Shown: positions 9,065-18,347, counted from the stretch's first letter. The stretch is 64,000 nt of DNA from Moritella marina ATCC 15381 (GCF_008931805.1 NZ_CP044399.1:4513370-4577369); one strand, 5' to 3'. Numbers and translations are program-made. Notes: generated from the sequence alone by a model not told the origin.

Positions 9065-10154
9065 GTTCAGTTATCCGTGGTTATTTTTATTGTTGCCATT
9101 ACCTTGGTTTATTCAACGATTTTCGCCAGCCTATAAAATAAAACAGTCAGCGCTACAAGTGCCGTTTTTTAGTCAACTGGTGCGTTTATCTGGAGAACAG
9201 CCTAATACAGGGGCGGTGAAGCTAGAACCGAAAATATGGCAACGTATGGCATTATCGCTGGTGTGGTTATTTTTGGTTGTGGCGATGGCAAAACCTATGT
9301 GGCTGGGTGAACCACAAATACGTTCGCAGTTTGGTCGCGATTTGATGGTGGTGGTCGATTTATCTGGTTCGATGGATAGTCGAGATTTTAGTGTTCCGGG
9401 TAGCGACAGTATTTCACGCTTAACGGCGGTAAAAAATGTATTAGTTGAATTTTCACAGCAGCGTAGCGGTGATCGTTTAGGGTTAATTTTATTTGGTGAT
9501 GCCGCCTATTTACAAGCACCATTTACCGCCGATCATCAAGCATGGCTGGGGTTGTTAAATGAGTCGGAAGTGGCTATGGCTGGGCAAAGTACGCACCTTG
9601 GTGATGCCTTAGGGTTAGCGATAAAAGTAATGACGGATGAAGTGATAAAAGCGCCTATAGCAAAAGAAAATAGTAACGCGAGTGCAGATAAAAGCACTGC
9701 TGAGAAGAGTACCGCGGATAAACAAAAAGTAGTGATTGTATTAACTGATGGTAATGATACCGATAGTTTGGTGCCGCCGTTAGAGGCGGCAAAAATTGCG
9801 GCGAGTCGTGGTATTAAAATCCACATGATTGCTATTGGCGATCCTCGTACCTTTGGCGAGCAAGCTCTGGATATGGTAGTGATTGACGGTGTTGCTGAAA
9901 TCACCGGTGGGCAAGCTTTTCAGGCAATCTCTTCCGTCGAGCTAAATCGGGTTTATGCTGAGATAAGCAAACTAGAGCCGAGTCAATTTGCGAGTTTTAG
10001 CTATCAACCTAAAGTAAGTGTTCACTATGCTTCTATCGCATTGTCAATTGGTATTTACTTTATTATTTACAGCTTAGTTATATGGCGTAGTTACTATCTT
10101 AGCAAGCAACCATCTAAACGTGATCTGTTGTTGAATAAGCGAGGGGAGGATTAA
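9042..10154 (+). CDS. VWA-domain membrane protein, BatA-like
   Basis: About 370 residues. N-terminal hydrophobic segments at about 5-25 and 65-85 are followed by a VWA domain with the metal-binding MIDAS motif DLSGSMDSRD near residue 107 and the second motif around LTDGNDTDS. A C-terminal span (SIALSIGIYFIIYSLVIW) completes the BatA arrangement. AGGAGG at 9028-9033 is 8 bases before ATG 9042, a better distance than for ATG 9036. A lysine/serine/threonine-rich stretch (about 205-225, KENSNASADKSTAEKSTADK) interrupts the VWA domain. The stop TAA overlaps the next ATG (TAATG). Confidence 0.9.
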   Translation: MFTISMIEFSYPWLFLLLPLPWFIQRFSPAYKIKQSALQVPFFSQLVRLSGEQPNTGAVKLEPKIWQRMALSLVWLFLVVAMAKPMWLGEPQIRSQFGRDLMVVVDLSGSMDSRDFSVPGSDSISRLTAVKNVLVEFSQQRSGDRLGLILFGDAAYLQAPFTADHQAWLGLLNESEVAMAGQSTHLGDALGLAIKVMTDEVIKAPIAKENSNASADKSTAEKSTADKQKVVIVLTDGNDTDSLVPPLEAAKIAASRGIKIHMIAIGDPRTFGEQALDMVVIDGVAEITGGQAFQAISSVELNRVYAEISKLEPSQFASFSYQPKVSVHYASIALSIGIYFIIYSLVIWRSYYLSKQPSKRDLLLNKRGED

Positions 10155-11908
10155 TGTACTTTTCCATTATATGGCAAAACTTTCATTTTATACGACCGTT
10201 CTGGTTATTGGCTTTTGTGCCATTTGTTTTATTTTTCGTGATTAATTTTCAGCAAAAAAAATCACAAGAATCGCGGCTTAAAGATTTTCCACCACACTTG
10301 GCGGCGGCATTGACCGTTGGTGAGCAAGGTTGGAAAAAACTATTACCGTTAAAGTTATGGGGCTTTCTCGTTGTACTGGCCATTATCATTGCAGCAGGAC
10401 CGAGTTGGTTACGCCAAGCATCGCCTTTTGGTGAGGATACGGCGCCGTTGGTGATTGTTTTAGATGTATCAGAGTCTATGTTGCAACAAGATATTCAACC
10501 GAGTCGGCTGGTGCGGGCAAAACAAAAAATAAGTGATTTATTGGCACTACGTGAAGGTGGCAGTACTGCGCTGGTGGTTTATGCTGGCAGTGCACATACC
10601 GCGATGGCATTAACCCGCGATAACGCTATTTTTACGCCATTATTGCAAGCGGTATCGCCTAAGATTATGCCACGAAAAGGTAAATTTGCTGAATATAGTT
10701 TAGCGAATATAGATACATTGTTAGCTGCTGAGCGCAGTAAAGGTAATCCGGGATCTGTGCTATTGATTACTGATGGATTAGGCAGCGATACAAAAGCACG
10801 CTTTGTTGATTACTTTAATGGCTCTATTAATAACAATACAAGTACCACTAATTCCAATTTAAATTCACAGCAAAGCCCGCCCTTGTTATTAGTTTTAGGT
10901 GTTGGGAATAGTGAGCAAGCTGTGTCAGTCCCTTTTGACGCCGATGGATTAAAATCGTTAGCAAAAAGTGCAAGTGGTTACTATCAGCCTATATCTACCG
11001 ATAATAGCGATGTTGAATGGATACAAGATAATATTCAGCAATTTATGTTGCTGAGCAATGACAATGCTCAACCTTGGGCTGATATGGGCTATAACTTAGT
11101 ATTTTTATTAGCGCTATTATTTTTGTTGTGGTTCCGTCGTGGCTGGACAATTAATTGGAGCCTGCAGTCGGTATTACTCTTGTTTGCTTTAACTTATTTT
11201 CCAGTTCCGCCAGTATTGGCTAACGCAGCCACTTCAAACACGACCTTTGAAAATATGAGCTCTGAAAATCTGAGTTCTGAAAATAAAGCTCAGATGACAA
11301 ATTCAGTCAAAGAAGGTCTACAACCACAATGGCGTTTTGCTGATTTATGGATGACAGCCGATCAGCAAGGACAATATTATTTTAACCGCGGGGACTATGC
11401 TCAAGCTGCAGTGCGTTTTGATGATCTTATGTGGAAAGCTTCTGCCTATTATTTTGCTGAAGAATTTGACCTCGCTCGTCGCTATTTTATGCGGGTAGAT
11501 AACCCCGTCGCACAATTTGGAGCTGCTAGTGCCTTAGCGCAATCACGTGAGTATATCGCGGCTCGAAATTTGTTTAAGCAGATAGTAAAAGAAAATCCGG
11601 ACTATCTGCAAGCTGCACATAATTTAGCGATAGTGCAGAAGATTATTGATGATATTAATCGCATGAGTGAAAGCCAAACAAATAACGAGAATGAAGCATC
11701 AAAAGAATTAGGTGATCAACCACAAACAAGTGATGGTGCCGAGAAAATGATGAGACAAGAACAGCTCATTAAGGAAAGTTATAACGCCGAACAATTGTTG
11801 CAAGATGAGGCGCTTAATAAGGCATGGATGAAACGTGTGCAAGGCGATCCAGAACGTTTTCTCATGACTAAGTTTTCTCAACAGTTGCAAACGGAGGGAA
11901 GACTATGA
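10154..11908 (+). CDS. VWA plus TPR protein, BatB/BatC-type fusion
   Basis: 584 residues. N-terminal membrane spans (FWLLAFVPFVLFFVI; LKLWGFLVVLAIIIAAG) precede a VWA domain with MIDAS motif DVSESM near residue 104. Two further spans around 315-352 lead to a C-terminal region with tetratricopeptide-like helices (YFNRGDYAQAAVRFDDLMWK and following, about 412-500). This merges what are separate BatB and BatC proteins in other bacteria. Start and stop overlap with its neighbours (TAATG at 10152; ATGATGA at 11905), so translation is probably coupled. The GGGGAGGA before 10154 is a strong ribosome site. Confidence 0.88.
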   Translation: MYFSIIWQNFHFIRPFWLLAFVPFVLFFVINFQQKKSQESRLKDFPPHLAAALTVGEQGWKKLLPLKLWGFLVVLAIIIAAGPSWLRQASPFGEDTAPLVIVLDVSESMLQQDIQPSRLVRAKQKISDLLALREGGSTALVVYAGSAHTAMALTRDNAIFTPLLQAVSPKIMPRKGKFAEYSLANIDTLLAAERSKGNPGSVLLITDGLGSDTKARFVDYFNGSINNNTSTTNSNLNSQQSPPLLLVLGVGNSEQAVSVPFDADGLKSLAKSASGYYQPISTDNSDVEWIQDNIQQFMLLSNDNAQPWADMGYNLVFLLALLFLLWFRRGWTINWSLQSVLLLFALTYFPVPPVLANAATSNTTFENMSSENLSSENKAQMTNSVKEGLQPQWRFADLWMTADQQGQYYFNRGDYAQAAVRFDDLMWKASAYYFAEEFDLARRYFMRVDNPVAQFGAASALAQSREYIAARNLFKQIVKENPDYLQAAHNLAIVQKIIDDINRMSESQTNNENEASKELGDQPQTSDGAEKMMRQEQLIKESYNAEQLLQDEALNKAWMKRVQGDPERFLMTKFSQQLQTEGRL

Positions 11909-13275
11909 TGCGATTTATTTATACGACTATTTGCTGCTTAGCTTTTCAGATAGTGATGATTAATGTTGCTCAAGCGACGACAGTGCAAGATTTGTTACAG
12001 CAAAATAAATTACAAATTAAAGCGTGGATCGCACCTTCGTCAGAAAATATTGACGGCACTCTTAACGCTCTTAATATGATTGGCTCTGAATTTGCCCCTC
12101 GCCAGCAAGTTGATTTATATATTCAGGTTAAAACCGACCGTTGGTTTGCGGCGGGAACCTACATCAGTCCGTTTAGTGTCGATAATAGCTTGGTGTTACA
12201 GCGTAATAAATTAGCGAATAATTATGCTCAACGTGAAAACGGGATCACTTGGTCAATACAAGAGTGGCAATTAACACTTTATCCGCAACTGAGTGGCGAA
12301 TATATCGTACCTGCTATTCCGGTGAGTGTGAGTATTGCTAGTGCGCCGGGAGAAAAAGTAACGGGTCATTTACTCACTACACCGTTAAGTTTTAATGTAG
12401 CTTTGCCTGATGCTCGGTTAAGCCAAGATGTAAATTGGGTTACTGCACCAGAGTTGACGTTTAGCCAAGTGTGGAATATTGAACCGGATAGTGAATTAAA
12501 AGTCGGGGACGCGATCACGCGAACAGTGACGATAGCAGGCAGAGATACCAGTATTATGCAGTTACCTGACTTTGCCCCGTTTCAATCTGATCGTGTGCAA
12601 TCTTACCGTGACAAAGGTAATGCTCGAGATAGCGAAGATCGCGATGGCTTTTACGCCTCTAAAACCATAATGCACACTTATATTATTCAGAAAAATGGCC
12701 AATTAGATTTACCTGTATTAAACCTGTTGTGGTGGAATACTGCAACGCAAACGTTGCAGCCTTTAATCTTGCCTGGTGGGCAATGGTTGGTACAGCATAC
12801 GCCTGCTAGTTTTGTTCGTGCCTATCAGATGTGGATATTAAGTTACCTTATTATAGGGGGACTGGTTATTTATACAGGTCAGCGTTTGTGGCGACAATAT
12901 CAGCATGCGCAGCTGCCTTATTGGTTAATGTTTATGGTTAATGTTTATCGCCAGCAGTGGTCTTTGTGCACGCGGGATTTATACAATCAGCACTATAAAT
13001 GCAGTGGTAATAGGCAGTTGCGTCAGTCTGGATCGCGAGGATCCTGTCATGCTGATCCATTGTCACAGCAACAAGGAACGCAACTATATAACGGTAATAC
13101 TCAAAATAATAACGGTAATACTCAAAATAGCAGTAATGCTCAAGATAATCGTAAAGGTCGTGTCATTGCTGCTTGGTCTGAATGGCAATATAGCGCGAGA
13201 GCGAGGTGGCAGTCACATTCTATTAAACAACAGAAGCTGTTTTTAGTCTTGTGGCTAGCGATACGTAGGAAGTAA
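11905..13275 (+). CDS. BatD-like protein, last gene of the Bat operon
   Basis: 456 residues. Residues 1-25 look like a signal peptide ending in AQA. The periplasmic middle part has BatD-like beta-rich repeats (PRQQVDLYIQVKTDRWF; GDAITRTVTIAGRDTS), followed by a membrane span at about 310-328 (MWILSYLIIGGLVIYTG). The roughly 130 residues after the span look unlike a normal BatD tail. They contain a low-complexity Asn/Gln/Thr stretch coded by a 21-bp tandem repeat. ATG at 11905 and 11908 both fit; GGAGGG lies 8-12 bases upstream. It ends shortly before a palindrome region and a bidirectional terminator. Confidence 0.82.
   Translation: MMRFIYTTICCLAFQIVMINVAQATTVQDLLQQNKLQIKAWIAPSSENIDGTLNALNMIGSEFAPRQQVDLYIQVKTDRWFAAGTYISPFSVDNSLVLQRNKLANNYAQRENGITWSIQEWQLTLYPQLSGEYIVPAIPVSVSIASAPGEKVTGHLLTTPLSFNVALPDARLSQDVNWVTAPELTFSQVWNIEPDSELKVGDAITRTVTIAGRDTSIMQLPDFAPFQSDRVQSYRDKGNARDSEDRDGFYASKTIMHTYIIQKNGQLDLPVLNLLWWNTATQTLQPLILPGGQWLVQHTPASFVRAYQMWILSYLIIGGLVIYTGQRLWRQYQHAQLPYWLMFMVNVYRQQWSLCTRDLYNQHYKCSGNRQLRQSGSRGSCHADPLSQQQGTQLYNGNTQNNNGNTQNSSNAQDNRKGRVIAAWSEWQYSARARWQSHSIKQQKLFLVLWLAIRRK
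13090..13149 (+). repeat. 21-bp tandem repeat inside the BatD tail
   Basis: Two copies of a 21-base unit starting AACGGTAATACTCAAAATA (13090-13110 and 13111-13131, two bases different at the end) are followed by a third, degenerate 18-base copy. They code for NGNTQN-type repeats. The length is a multiple of three, so copy number can change without frameshift. Confidence 0.8.
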
Positions 13276-13357
13276 TGATAATGTTACAACTGTGTTTTTT
13301 GTTTTTTTTTCGTTTAAGTTATTGTTTTTAATTGGGTTGTGTTTTACCTTGTCACTT

Positions 13358-13411
13358 CGTTCTTTTATTACGTAATAAAAGAACGTGACCTGTAATTTTA
13401 TTACGTAATAA
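13358..13411. repeat. 28-bp perfect palindrome and duplicated 14-bp core
   Basis: 13358-13385 is a perfect 28-bp palindrome with centre TTATTACGTAATAA (13365-13378). The identical 14-bp palindrome recurs at 13398-13411, 33 bp further on. Flanking GTCAC (13351) and GTGAC (13384) can lengthen the hairpin. The site is between two convergent units, so it may be a hairpin at the end of the Bat operon or a pair of protein-binding sites. Confidence 0.7.
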
Positions 13412-13430
13412 TTTGATGATTCAAACATAC

Positions 13431-13461
13431 AAAAAACCAGCAGATAAGTGCTGGTTTTTTT
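13431..13461. terminator. Bidirectional intrinsic terminator
   Basis: CCAGCA (13437-13442) and TGCTGG (13449-13454) form a stem with a 6-base loop. It has six A before and seven T after, so it can stop both the Bat operon from the left and the two-component operon from the right. Confidence 0.88.
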
Positions 13462-13504
13462 ATGTGTAAATTAATCTTAATTCATCGTTTAGCGATGGTT
13501 TGGG

Positions 13505-14098
13505 TTAATCCATCAAGCCATGATTAATCGCGTATTGGATCAACTCTGCACTGGTTTTAGCACTGATCAATTTCATCATGGAATATTTATGAAACTCGAC
13601 GGTTCGTGGCGAAATAAATAATTCATCAGCGACTTGGCGCGCCGACTTTCCTTGCGCTAATAATCGTAAAACGCTGATTTGACGAGAGGATAATTGAGGC
13701 TTTTCAGTGTTCACTGTCACTGAGGTAGAGAGGTAAGTTTCGCCTTTCAATACTTGGTTTACCGCTTCAACTAAATTTTCACTCGCTTCATGTTTTAATA
13801 CGTAGCCTTGCGCACCAGCTGCTATTGCACTTTCGGCATATTCTTGCTCTTCGTGCATGGTGAGACAAATTATCTTTACGGTTTTATTGATACGCTTTAA
13901 GGCTGCTATCGCGGCAATGCCAGTCATGTCTGGCATGCTAATATCGGTGATCACTAAGTCTGGCTCGTGTTGCTTAACAAACTCCACTAACTCTAGGCCA
14001 TTTTTGGCAATAGCAAGGATACGATGCTCAGGTTGTAAAATACTGGCGATGCCTTGTGCCACAATTAAATGGTCATCGGCTAAAACTATATTACTCAT
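13505..14098 (-). CDS. NarL/FixJ-family response regulator
   Basis: 197 residues. The receiver domain (1-120) has acidic pair D8-D9, phospho-acceptor D52 in TDISMPD and the conserved Lys in GYVLKHEAS. The C-terminal LuxR-type helix-turn-helix spans about 133-192 (LSSRQISVLRLLAQGKSARQVADELFISPRTVEFH). It is a transcription factor expected to be phosphorylated by the histidine kinase coded immediately upstream, with which it overlaps by 8 bases. Target genes are unknown; the divergent DUF3302/HlyD pair is the nearest candidate. Confidence 0.93.
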   Translation of the reverse strand: MSNIVLADDHLIVAQGIASILQPEHRILAIAKNGLELVEFVKQHEPDLVITDISMPDMTGIAAIAALKRINKTVKIICLTMHEEQEYAESAIAAGAQGYVLKHEASENLVEAVNQVLKGETYLSTSVTVNTEKPQLSSRQISVLRLLAQGKSARQVADELFISPRTVEFHKYSMMKLISAKTSAELIQYAINHGLMD

Positions 14099-15293
14099 AA
14101 TATTCCTTTATAGCAGGGATCATTATATCGACGATAAAACCGCCATCTTCAGGAGAGCTGAATACTGCAGAGCCATTAAACAGCTGCGCGCGCTCCCGAA
14201 TACTAATTAATCCAATACTGCCGTTATTTTGATTTAAATTTAAATCGCAGCCAATGCCATCATCAATTATTTGAAAGTGCAGGTCGGTATCGCTGTATTG
14301 CAGGGATACAAACACTGCTGATGCTTGGGCGTGCTTAGCGACGTTGTTGAGTGTTTCTTGTAAAATTCGGTATAGATTTAAGGACAGTTCTTTATTTAAT
14401 GCTGGGAGCGGATCAAATAGCGTTTGAATATCAATGTCTTTAATTGTAGATAAGCGTCGACATTCGGATTTTAAGGCCGTAAATAAACCGAGATCTTCCA
14501 GAATAGCAGGGTGTAATGAGCGTGATAGTGCTTGCATATCTTTCGCTAATCCTTGTATTTCATCGTGAAGTTCATGAGCCGATTGTTTTTCACTGTCGAC
14601 AATTAAGGTATTAGATAATGATGATGCCTTAATGGTCAGTAATGCCATGCGTTGTGAAAAGTTGTCATGGAGCTCACGTGATAACATACGACGCTCATTT
14701 TCTTGGTTATCCATTAAATGACGTGATAACAATTCGAGCTGTTGATTTTTTTGTTGCAGTTTTTCCCAATACGCATAACGTTCATAGGTTGATGCTAGGA
14801 TCTGACCAAAGCTGCGAACTCGGTGAATTGTGTCTTCACGCCAATGTATTGAGCCGACATAACGACTTGCTGCGATCCCCCCCCAAATTTTTCCTCGGAC
14901 GCGAAATGGCACCATGATATGGGCTATAATGCCTTGCATTTCTGCAAGTAGCACCTCATCAGTATTTAGAATTTGATCTATATTGCCTTCGGCAATAATT
15001 AATTCACCTTTACTTATTTGCTCTAGGTAAGGGGAGTAAATACCTTGTGCGGGTAATGACACCCGGTTATAGCCCGGCGCTGCAACTGTTAAGGCACCTT
15101 CAAAGCGGCTATCTTCGGTTAAACGCACGAGTGACATACGCTGAGATGCTATATATGGCATGAAGGAAGCTAACGCGAATTCAATGGCTTCGGGTAGATC
15201 TTCGGTATCGTTCTCTAACAACCAATTTGATATTTCAATGGTAAGTTGTTCAACGCTCAAGTTTGCTTTGTTGAATTTGGGTAGTTCACGCAT
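14091..15293 (-). CDS. Cytosolic sensor histidine kinase with GAF domain (NarX/UhpB type)
   Basis: 400 residues without any membrane segment or signal peptide. Residues about 30-170 resemble a GAF domain. A short coiled coil leads to a HisKA_3 dimerisation domain with RELHDNFSQRM, phospho-acceptor His near 207. The HATPase domain follows with NVAKHAQA, the G1 box DDGIGCD and GLISIRERAQLFNG. The domain order suggests sensing of a small cytosolic ligand or redox state. It is first in an operon with the response regulator (8-base overlap, coupled translation). The ligand cannot be told from the sequence. Confidence 0.92.
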   Translation of the reverse strand: MRELPKFNKANLSVEQLTIEISNWLLENDTEDLPEAIEFALASFMPYIASQRMSLVRLTEDSRFEGALTVAAPGYNRVSLPAQGIYSPYLEQISKGELIIAEGNIDQILNTDEVLLAEMQGIIAHIMVPFRVRGKIWGGIAASRYVGSIHWREDTIHRVRSFGQILASTYERYAYWEKLQQKNQQLELLSRHLMDNQENERRMLSRELHDNFSQRMALLTIKASSLSNTLIVDSEKQSAHELHDEIQGLAKDMQALSRSLHPAILEDLGLFTALKSECRRLSTIKDIDIQTLFDPLPALNKELSLNLYRILQETLNNVAKHAQASAVFVSLQYSDTDLHFQIIDDGIGCDLNLNQNNGSIGLISIRERAQLFNGSAVFSSPEDGGFIVDIMIPAIKEYYE

Positions 15294-15547
15294 GTGCTTA
15301 TCCTCATTGAATGTTAGCTATTTGAAATTGGCAGAATTAGATCAATATATTATTAGCCTGATATGTGTGATTTAGCTATCAATAAATGTGAAATATGCCG
15401 ATATCTAGCAATTATACGAGTACCTTTTGCTTACCCTACGCGAATATAATCTACCTCGAAATATTTACTTTGCTATGACTATTTATACGCGAAGAGAATT
15501 TGTTCCTAATCGTCTGATTTGGGAATCATTAATCGAGGAATAAACCT

Positions 15548-15856
15548 GTGAGTTTAATATCTATGCCTTTTGTAGGCACTGGCTTTGACACTGGATTACA
15601 TATTTTTGCTGCTGTTGTTCTTATTGCAACGGTTGCTGCTGCTGCAATTGGCTTTTGGAAGTTCCATGAGGTGCCTATCCATCAGGCTCATAAAAATAGC
15701 CATCAACAATTGACGTTGATCACGACCTTAACCTGGATTGGCTTTATTTGGCATTGGGTATGGGTATTAGCGGTAATCGTTGCGTTTGTAGATGCAGAAA
15801 AAGCTATTGCAAAAGTGCGTGATATTTGGAAATCAGAGGGGAACGAATCATGTTAG
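15548..15856 (+). CDS. DUF3302 family inner-membrane protein (YiaW/YibI-like)
   Basis: 102 residues. Start codon is GTG at 15548, chosen because GAGGAA (15535-15540) lies 7 bases upstream. Two hydrophobic spans (about 15-37 FAAVVLIATVAAAAIGFW and 58-80 WIGFIWHWVWVLAVIVAFV) surround a short polar stretch. Its partner downstream is an HlyD-type protein, the same pairing as E. coli yiaW-yiaV and yibI-yibH. The stop overlaps the next gene by 7 bases, so the two are translated together. Function of the pair is not established. Confidence 0.85.
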   Translation: MSLISMPFVGTGFDTGLHIFAAVVLIATVAAAAIGFWKFHEVPIHQAHKNSHQQLTLITTLTWIGFIWHWVWVLAVIVAFVDAEKAIAKVRDIWKSEGNESC

Positions 15857-17073
15857 AAGGTTTAGCGGTATGGGCATTACTTATCTATTTACTACGTTTA
15901 GTTGGGATGCCGTGGAATAAACATTCTAAGGCTTTTACCTATATTGGTGGTTCTGCGTGGTTATTATTCGTTTGGGTAGGCTTAATCACCTATACGCCGA
16001 TGGACCTATCGGGAGGTTCGTTAGTACAATCCCCGCATATTCAGTTACGTCCAGGATCTACCAAGGTTACTGGTAATATTAAAGCGATTCATGTAAAACC
16101 GAACCAGCAGGTAACTGAAGGCCAGCTGATTTATGAACTTGAAGATCAGGTTTATCAGATTGCATTAAACAAAGCTGCGGCGCAGGTGCAGAGTGCTAAA
16201 GTTGCTTTATCATCGTCACTTGATGACGTGCGCATTAATGAATCTAAATATGCAATTGCCAATAAAGAAATTAAAATCAATCGTGATCAACAAGTTGAAA
16301 TGCAAGCTGACCTGAATTGGAAAAGCACGACATTACAACGTTATATTGATCAGAATGAAGTTGCTGCATTTACCATTACAGAAAGTAAGTTAGATGAGCA
16401 AAAAACAGCAGTGCAAGTTGCGAGTGCCAAATTAACTGTGCTGCAATCGCAAGCTGAAAAATTAGAGCTAAACGCGCAACAAGCACAGCTTAATACCATC
16501 AAGTCTGGCCATTCTGTAAATAGCCGTAAAGCGGATGTCGCGAATCAAACTGAAGTGTATGCACAAGCACAGTGGAATTTAGATAATACTCGAGTTTATG
16601 CCCCTGCTGATGGTTACTTAACTAACTTTATTATTCGTGAAGGTCAATATATTGGTGCTATGCCACGTATCCAAATGTATACCAATGAGAAATACGTGCT
16701 AATGCGTGTTAATCATCAAGCGATCCGTAATATTAAAGTTGGCCAAGCATCTGAATTTGCTTCTGCTGTTTACCCTGGACATATTTTCTCTGCTGAGGTT
16801 GAAGGTATTATCGAAGCGACAGGTGAAGCGCAAGGTTCGTTATTAGCGAAAGAAACATCGGTGAGAGCAACAACGGGACAGAATGTAATGAATAAACATC
16901 ACTTCGTTCGCCTTAAATTGATTGAAACTGAAGATTATGATATTCCGGTGGGCTCAGTTGGTCTGGCTTGGATTAGTGGTGCTAAACCGATTGCTTTCCT
17001 CGGTTTTCTTGATGTTATCCGTGGTGTTATTATTCGCATGAAATCACAAATATACTACTTCTATTCGATGTAA
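15850..17073 (+). CDS. HlyD-family membrane fusion protein (YiaV/YibH-like)
   Basis: 407 residues from ATG 15850 (GAGGGG 8 bases upstream); an earlier TTG at 15826 is less likely. Two N-terminal membrane segments (about 2-18 and 30-52) precede a biotinyl-lipoyl-like half motif (VTGNIKAIHVKPNQQVTEGQ), a long coiled-coil hairpin (about 105-235), the second lipoyl half (DNTRVYAPADGYLTNF) and a beta-barrel domain. Proteins of this type are periplasmic adaptors that bridge an inner-membrane partner and the outer membrane. No ABC or RND pump gene is nearby; only DUF3302 accompanies it. Substrate unknown. Confidence 0.9.
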   Translation: MLEGLAVWALLIYLLRLVGMPWNKHSKAFTYIGGSAWLLFVWVGLITYTPMDLSGGSLVQSPHIQLRPGSTKVTGNIKAIHVKPNQQVTEGQLIYELEDQVYQIALNKAAAQVQSAKVALSSSLDDVRINESKYAIANKEIKINRDQQVEMQADLNWKSTTLQRYIDQNEVAAFTITESKLDEQKTAVQVASAKLTVLQSQAEKLELNAQQAQLNTIKSGHSVNSRKADVANQTEVYAQAQWNLDNTRVYAPADGYLTNFIIREGQYIGAMPRIQMYTNEKYVLMRVNHQAIRNIKVGQASEFASAVYPGHIFSAEVEGIIEATGEAQGSLLAKETSVRATTGQNVMNKHHFVRLKLIETEDYDIPVGSVGLAWISGAKPIAFLGFLDVIRGVIIRMKSQIYYFYSM

Positions 17074-17423
17074 TCATTAGAGGTTCGTTTTTATTTTAAT
17101 CGCTATTTAAACCGTGTGCCTCTGGTACGCGGTTTTTTTGTTTGTGGCTTTTCTTAACATGGATTAAATCGTTTTCGAATATACTTGTTATGAGTTGATG
17201 GTAGTAGCTTGGCTTATTCCCGTTCGGACTGGTAGCATTATCTAACAGATGGTGCTGATGGGTAATTACTTGGTATTGTGTGGCTTTTGCGATTGTAGAT
17301 GCGTGTAAATAGGGTCTACATCAAATTTGATATTAGTTTTACTTATAACTAGGAGAATTACGAGTCGTTATAACCAAGGTAACATTAGACAATTACCTCA
17401 TTATAAATACTGAGGTTAATTTG
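17074..17423 (+). other. Intergenic region with a terminator
   Basis: 350 bases without a gene. Apart from the terminator at 17109-17139 the region shows only A+T-rich sequence and the ribosome site TGAGGTT (17411-17417) of the next gene. Confidence 0.5.
17109..17139 (+). terminator. Intrinsic terminator after the HlyD-type gene
   Basis: AAACCGTGTGCC and GGTACGCGGTTT form a 12-bp stem with two G-U pairs and loop TCT, followed by a T tract. It is 36 bases behind the stop. Confidence 0.88.
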
Positions 17424-18170
17424 ATGAATACTGCGATTAAATCACTAGCACTATGTTGTGCTTTTCTGCCTTTGCAAACCATTGCTGCTGAAACATCTAC
17501 AGCTGAAGCATCATCATGGAATTTTAGTGTTGAGCTATACGGCCAATTAACCAATATTGATGGTTCGACGCAGGTCGGTTCTGTTGATAAATCACTTGAT
17601 TTAAGTACCAACGATATCTTTTCTAAATTGAAAATGGGCGGTATGGCGCATACTGAAGGTCTACATAGTAGCGGTTGGGGTTATTCATTTGATTATGCGT
17701 TTATGAATTTAGATGCAGATCCTGTAAGCGGATTATTGCACCAGGGTGTATTAGAAGCTAAAGGTTTTAAACGTTACGATTACAGCTTTGGCTCGATTGA
17801 TTATATGGCGGGTATTCGCTGGTGGGATATCACTCTCGAACGTGATGGTTTAACGAATAAAGGCCATGAGATTGGTGTTGATTGGATTGATTATGTTGTT
17901 GGCGTACGTTATAGCAAACAACTAAGCCAAGATTGGAGATTTGAAACTTTAGTTGATGCAGGCACGGGGACGGACACTAATTTTACCGGGCAGGTTAATA
18001 CCGGTGTGCGTTATGCCATTAATGAATGGTCAGAACTGCATTTAGCCTATAAAGCTGTATGGGTTGATTACGATAATGGCAATGAAAAAGGCTTTAGTGG
18101 TGACGGAGTTCATTATGGTTATGATACGGTGACGCATGGCGTAGTAATGGGTTGGAATATTAAATTTTAG
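17424..18170 (+). CDS. Outer-membrane beta-barrel-like protein, unknown function
   Basis: 248 residues from ATG 17424, which has TGAGGTT 7 bases upstream; the TTG at 17421 is less likely. A signal peptide is visible (residues 1-22, cleavage likely after TIAA). The mature part has alternating hydrophobic/polar strands rich in Gly, Tyr, Trp and Asp (LYGQLTNIDG; GWGYSFDYAFMNL; YMAGIRWWDITLERDG; ELHLAYKAVWVDYD) and ends in a hydrophobic/aromatic strand MGWNIKF with terminal Phe. These features fit an 8-12 strand outer-membrane barrel. I do not recognise a specific family. It stands alone between a terminator and the DUF924 gene. Confidence 0.8.
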   Translation: MNTAIKSLALCCAFLPLQTIAAETSTAEASSWNFSVELYGQLTNIDGSTQVGSVDKSLDLSTNDIFSKLKMGGMAHTEGLHSSGWGYSFDYAFMNLDADPVSGLLHQGVLEAKGFKRYDYSFGSIDYMAGIRWWDITLERDGLTNKGHEIGVDWIDYVVGVRYSKQLSQDWRFETLVDAGTGTDTNFTGQVNTGVRYAINEWSELHLAYKAVWVDYDNGNEKGFSGDGVHYGYDTVTHGVVMGWNIKF

Positions 18171-18347
18171 TCATATCTAGCTTATGAAAAATAAGGCCTT
18201 AGACTGCAAAGTTATTATCTGCTCAGAATGGATGGAAAAATAATACTTAAATATGAAAACTGAGATCCTGATGTTGATAATGATTGGGCTCAGTGATTCA
18301 CGTTAACCTATACTCAATTAGTGGGATCATTGGAGGTGGGTTTAAGT

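Noticed and set aside
12941-13246. Alternative frame in the batD tail as a separate gene
   Set aside because: No ribosome site and no recognisable protein. It might matter only if the batD tail is frameshifted.
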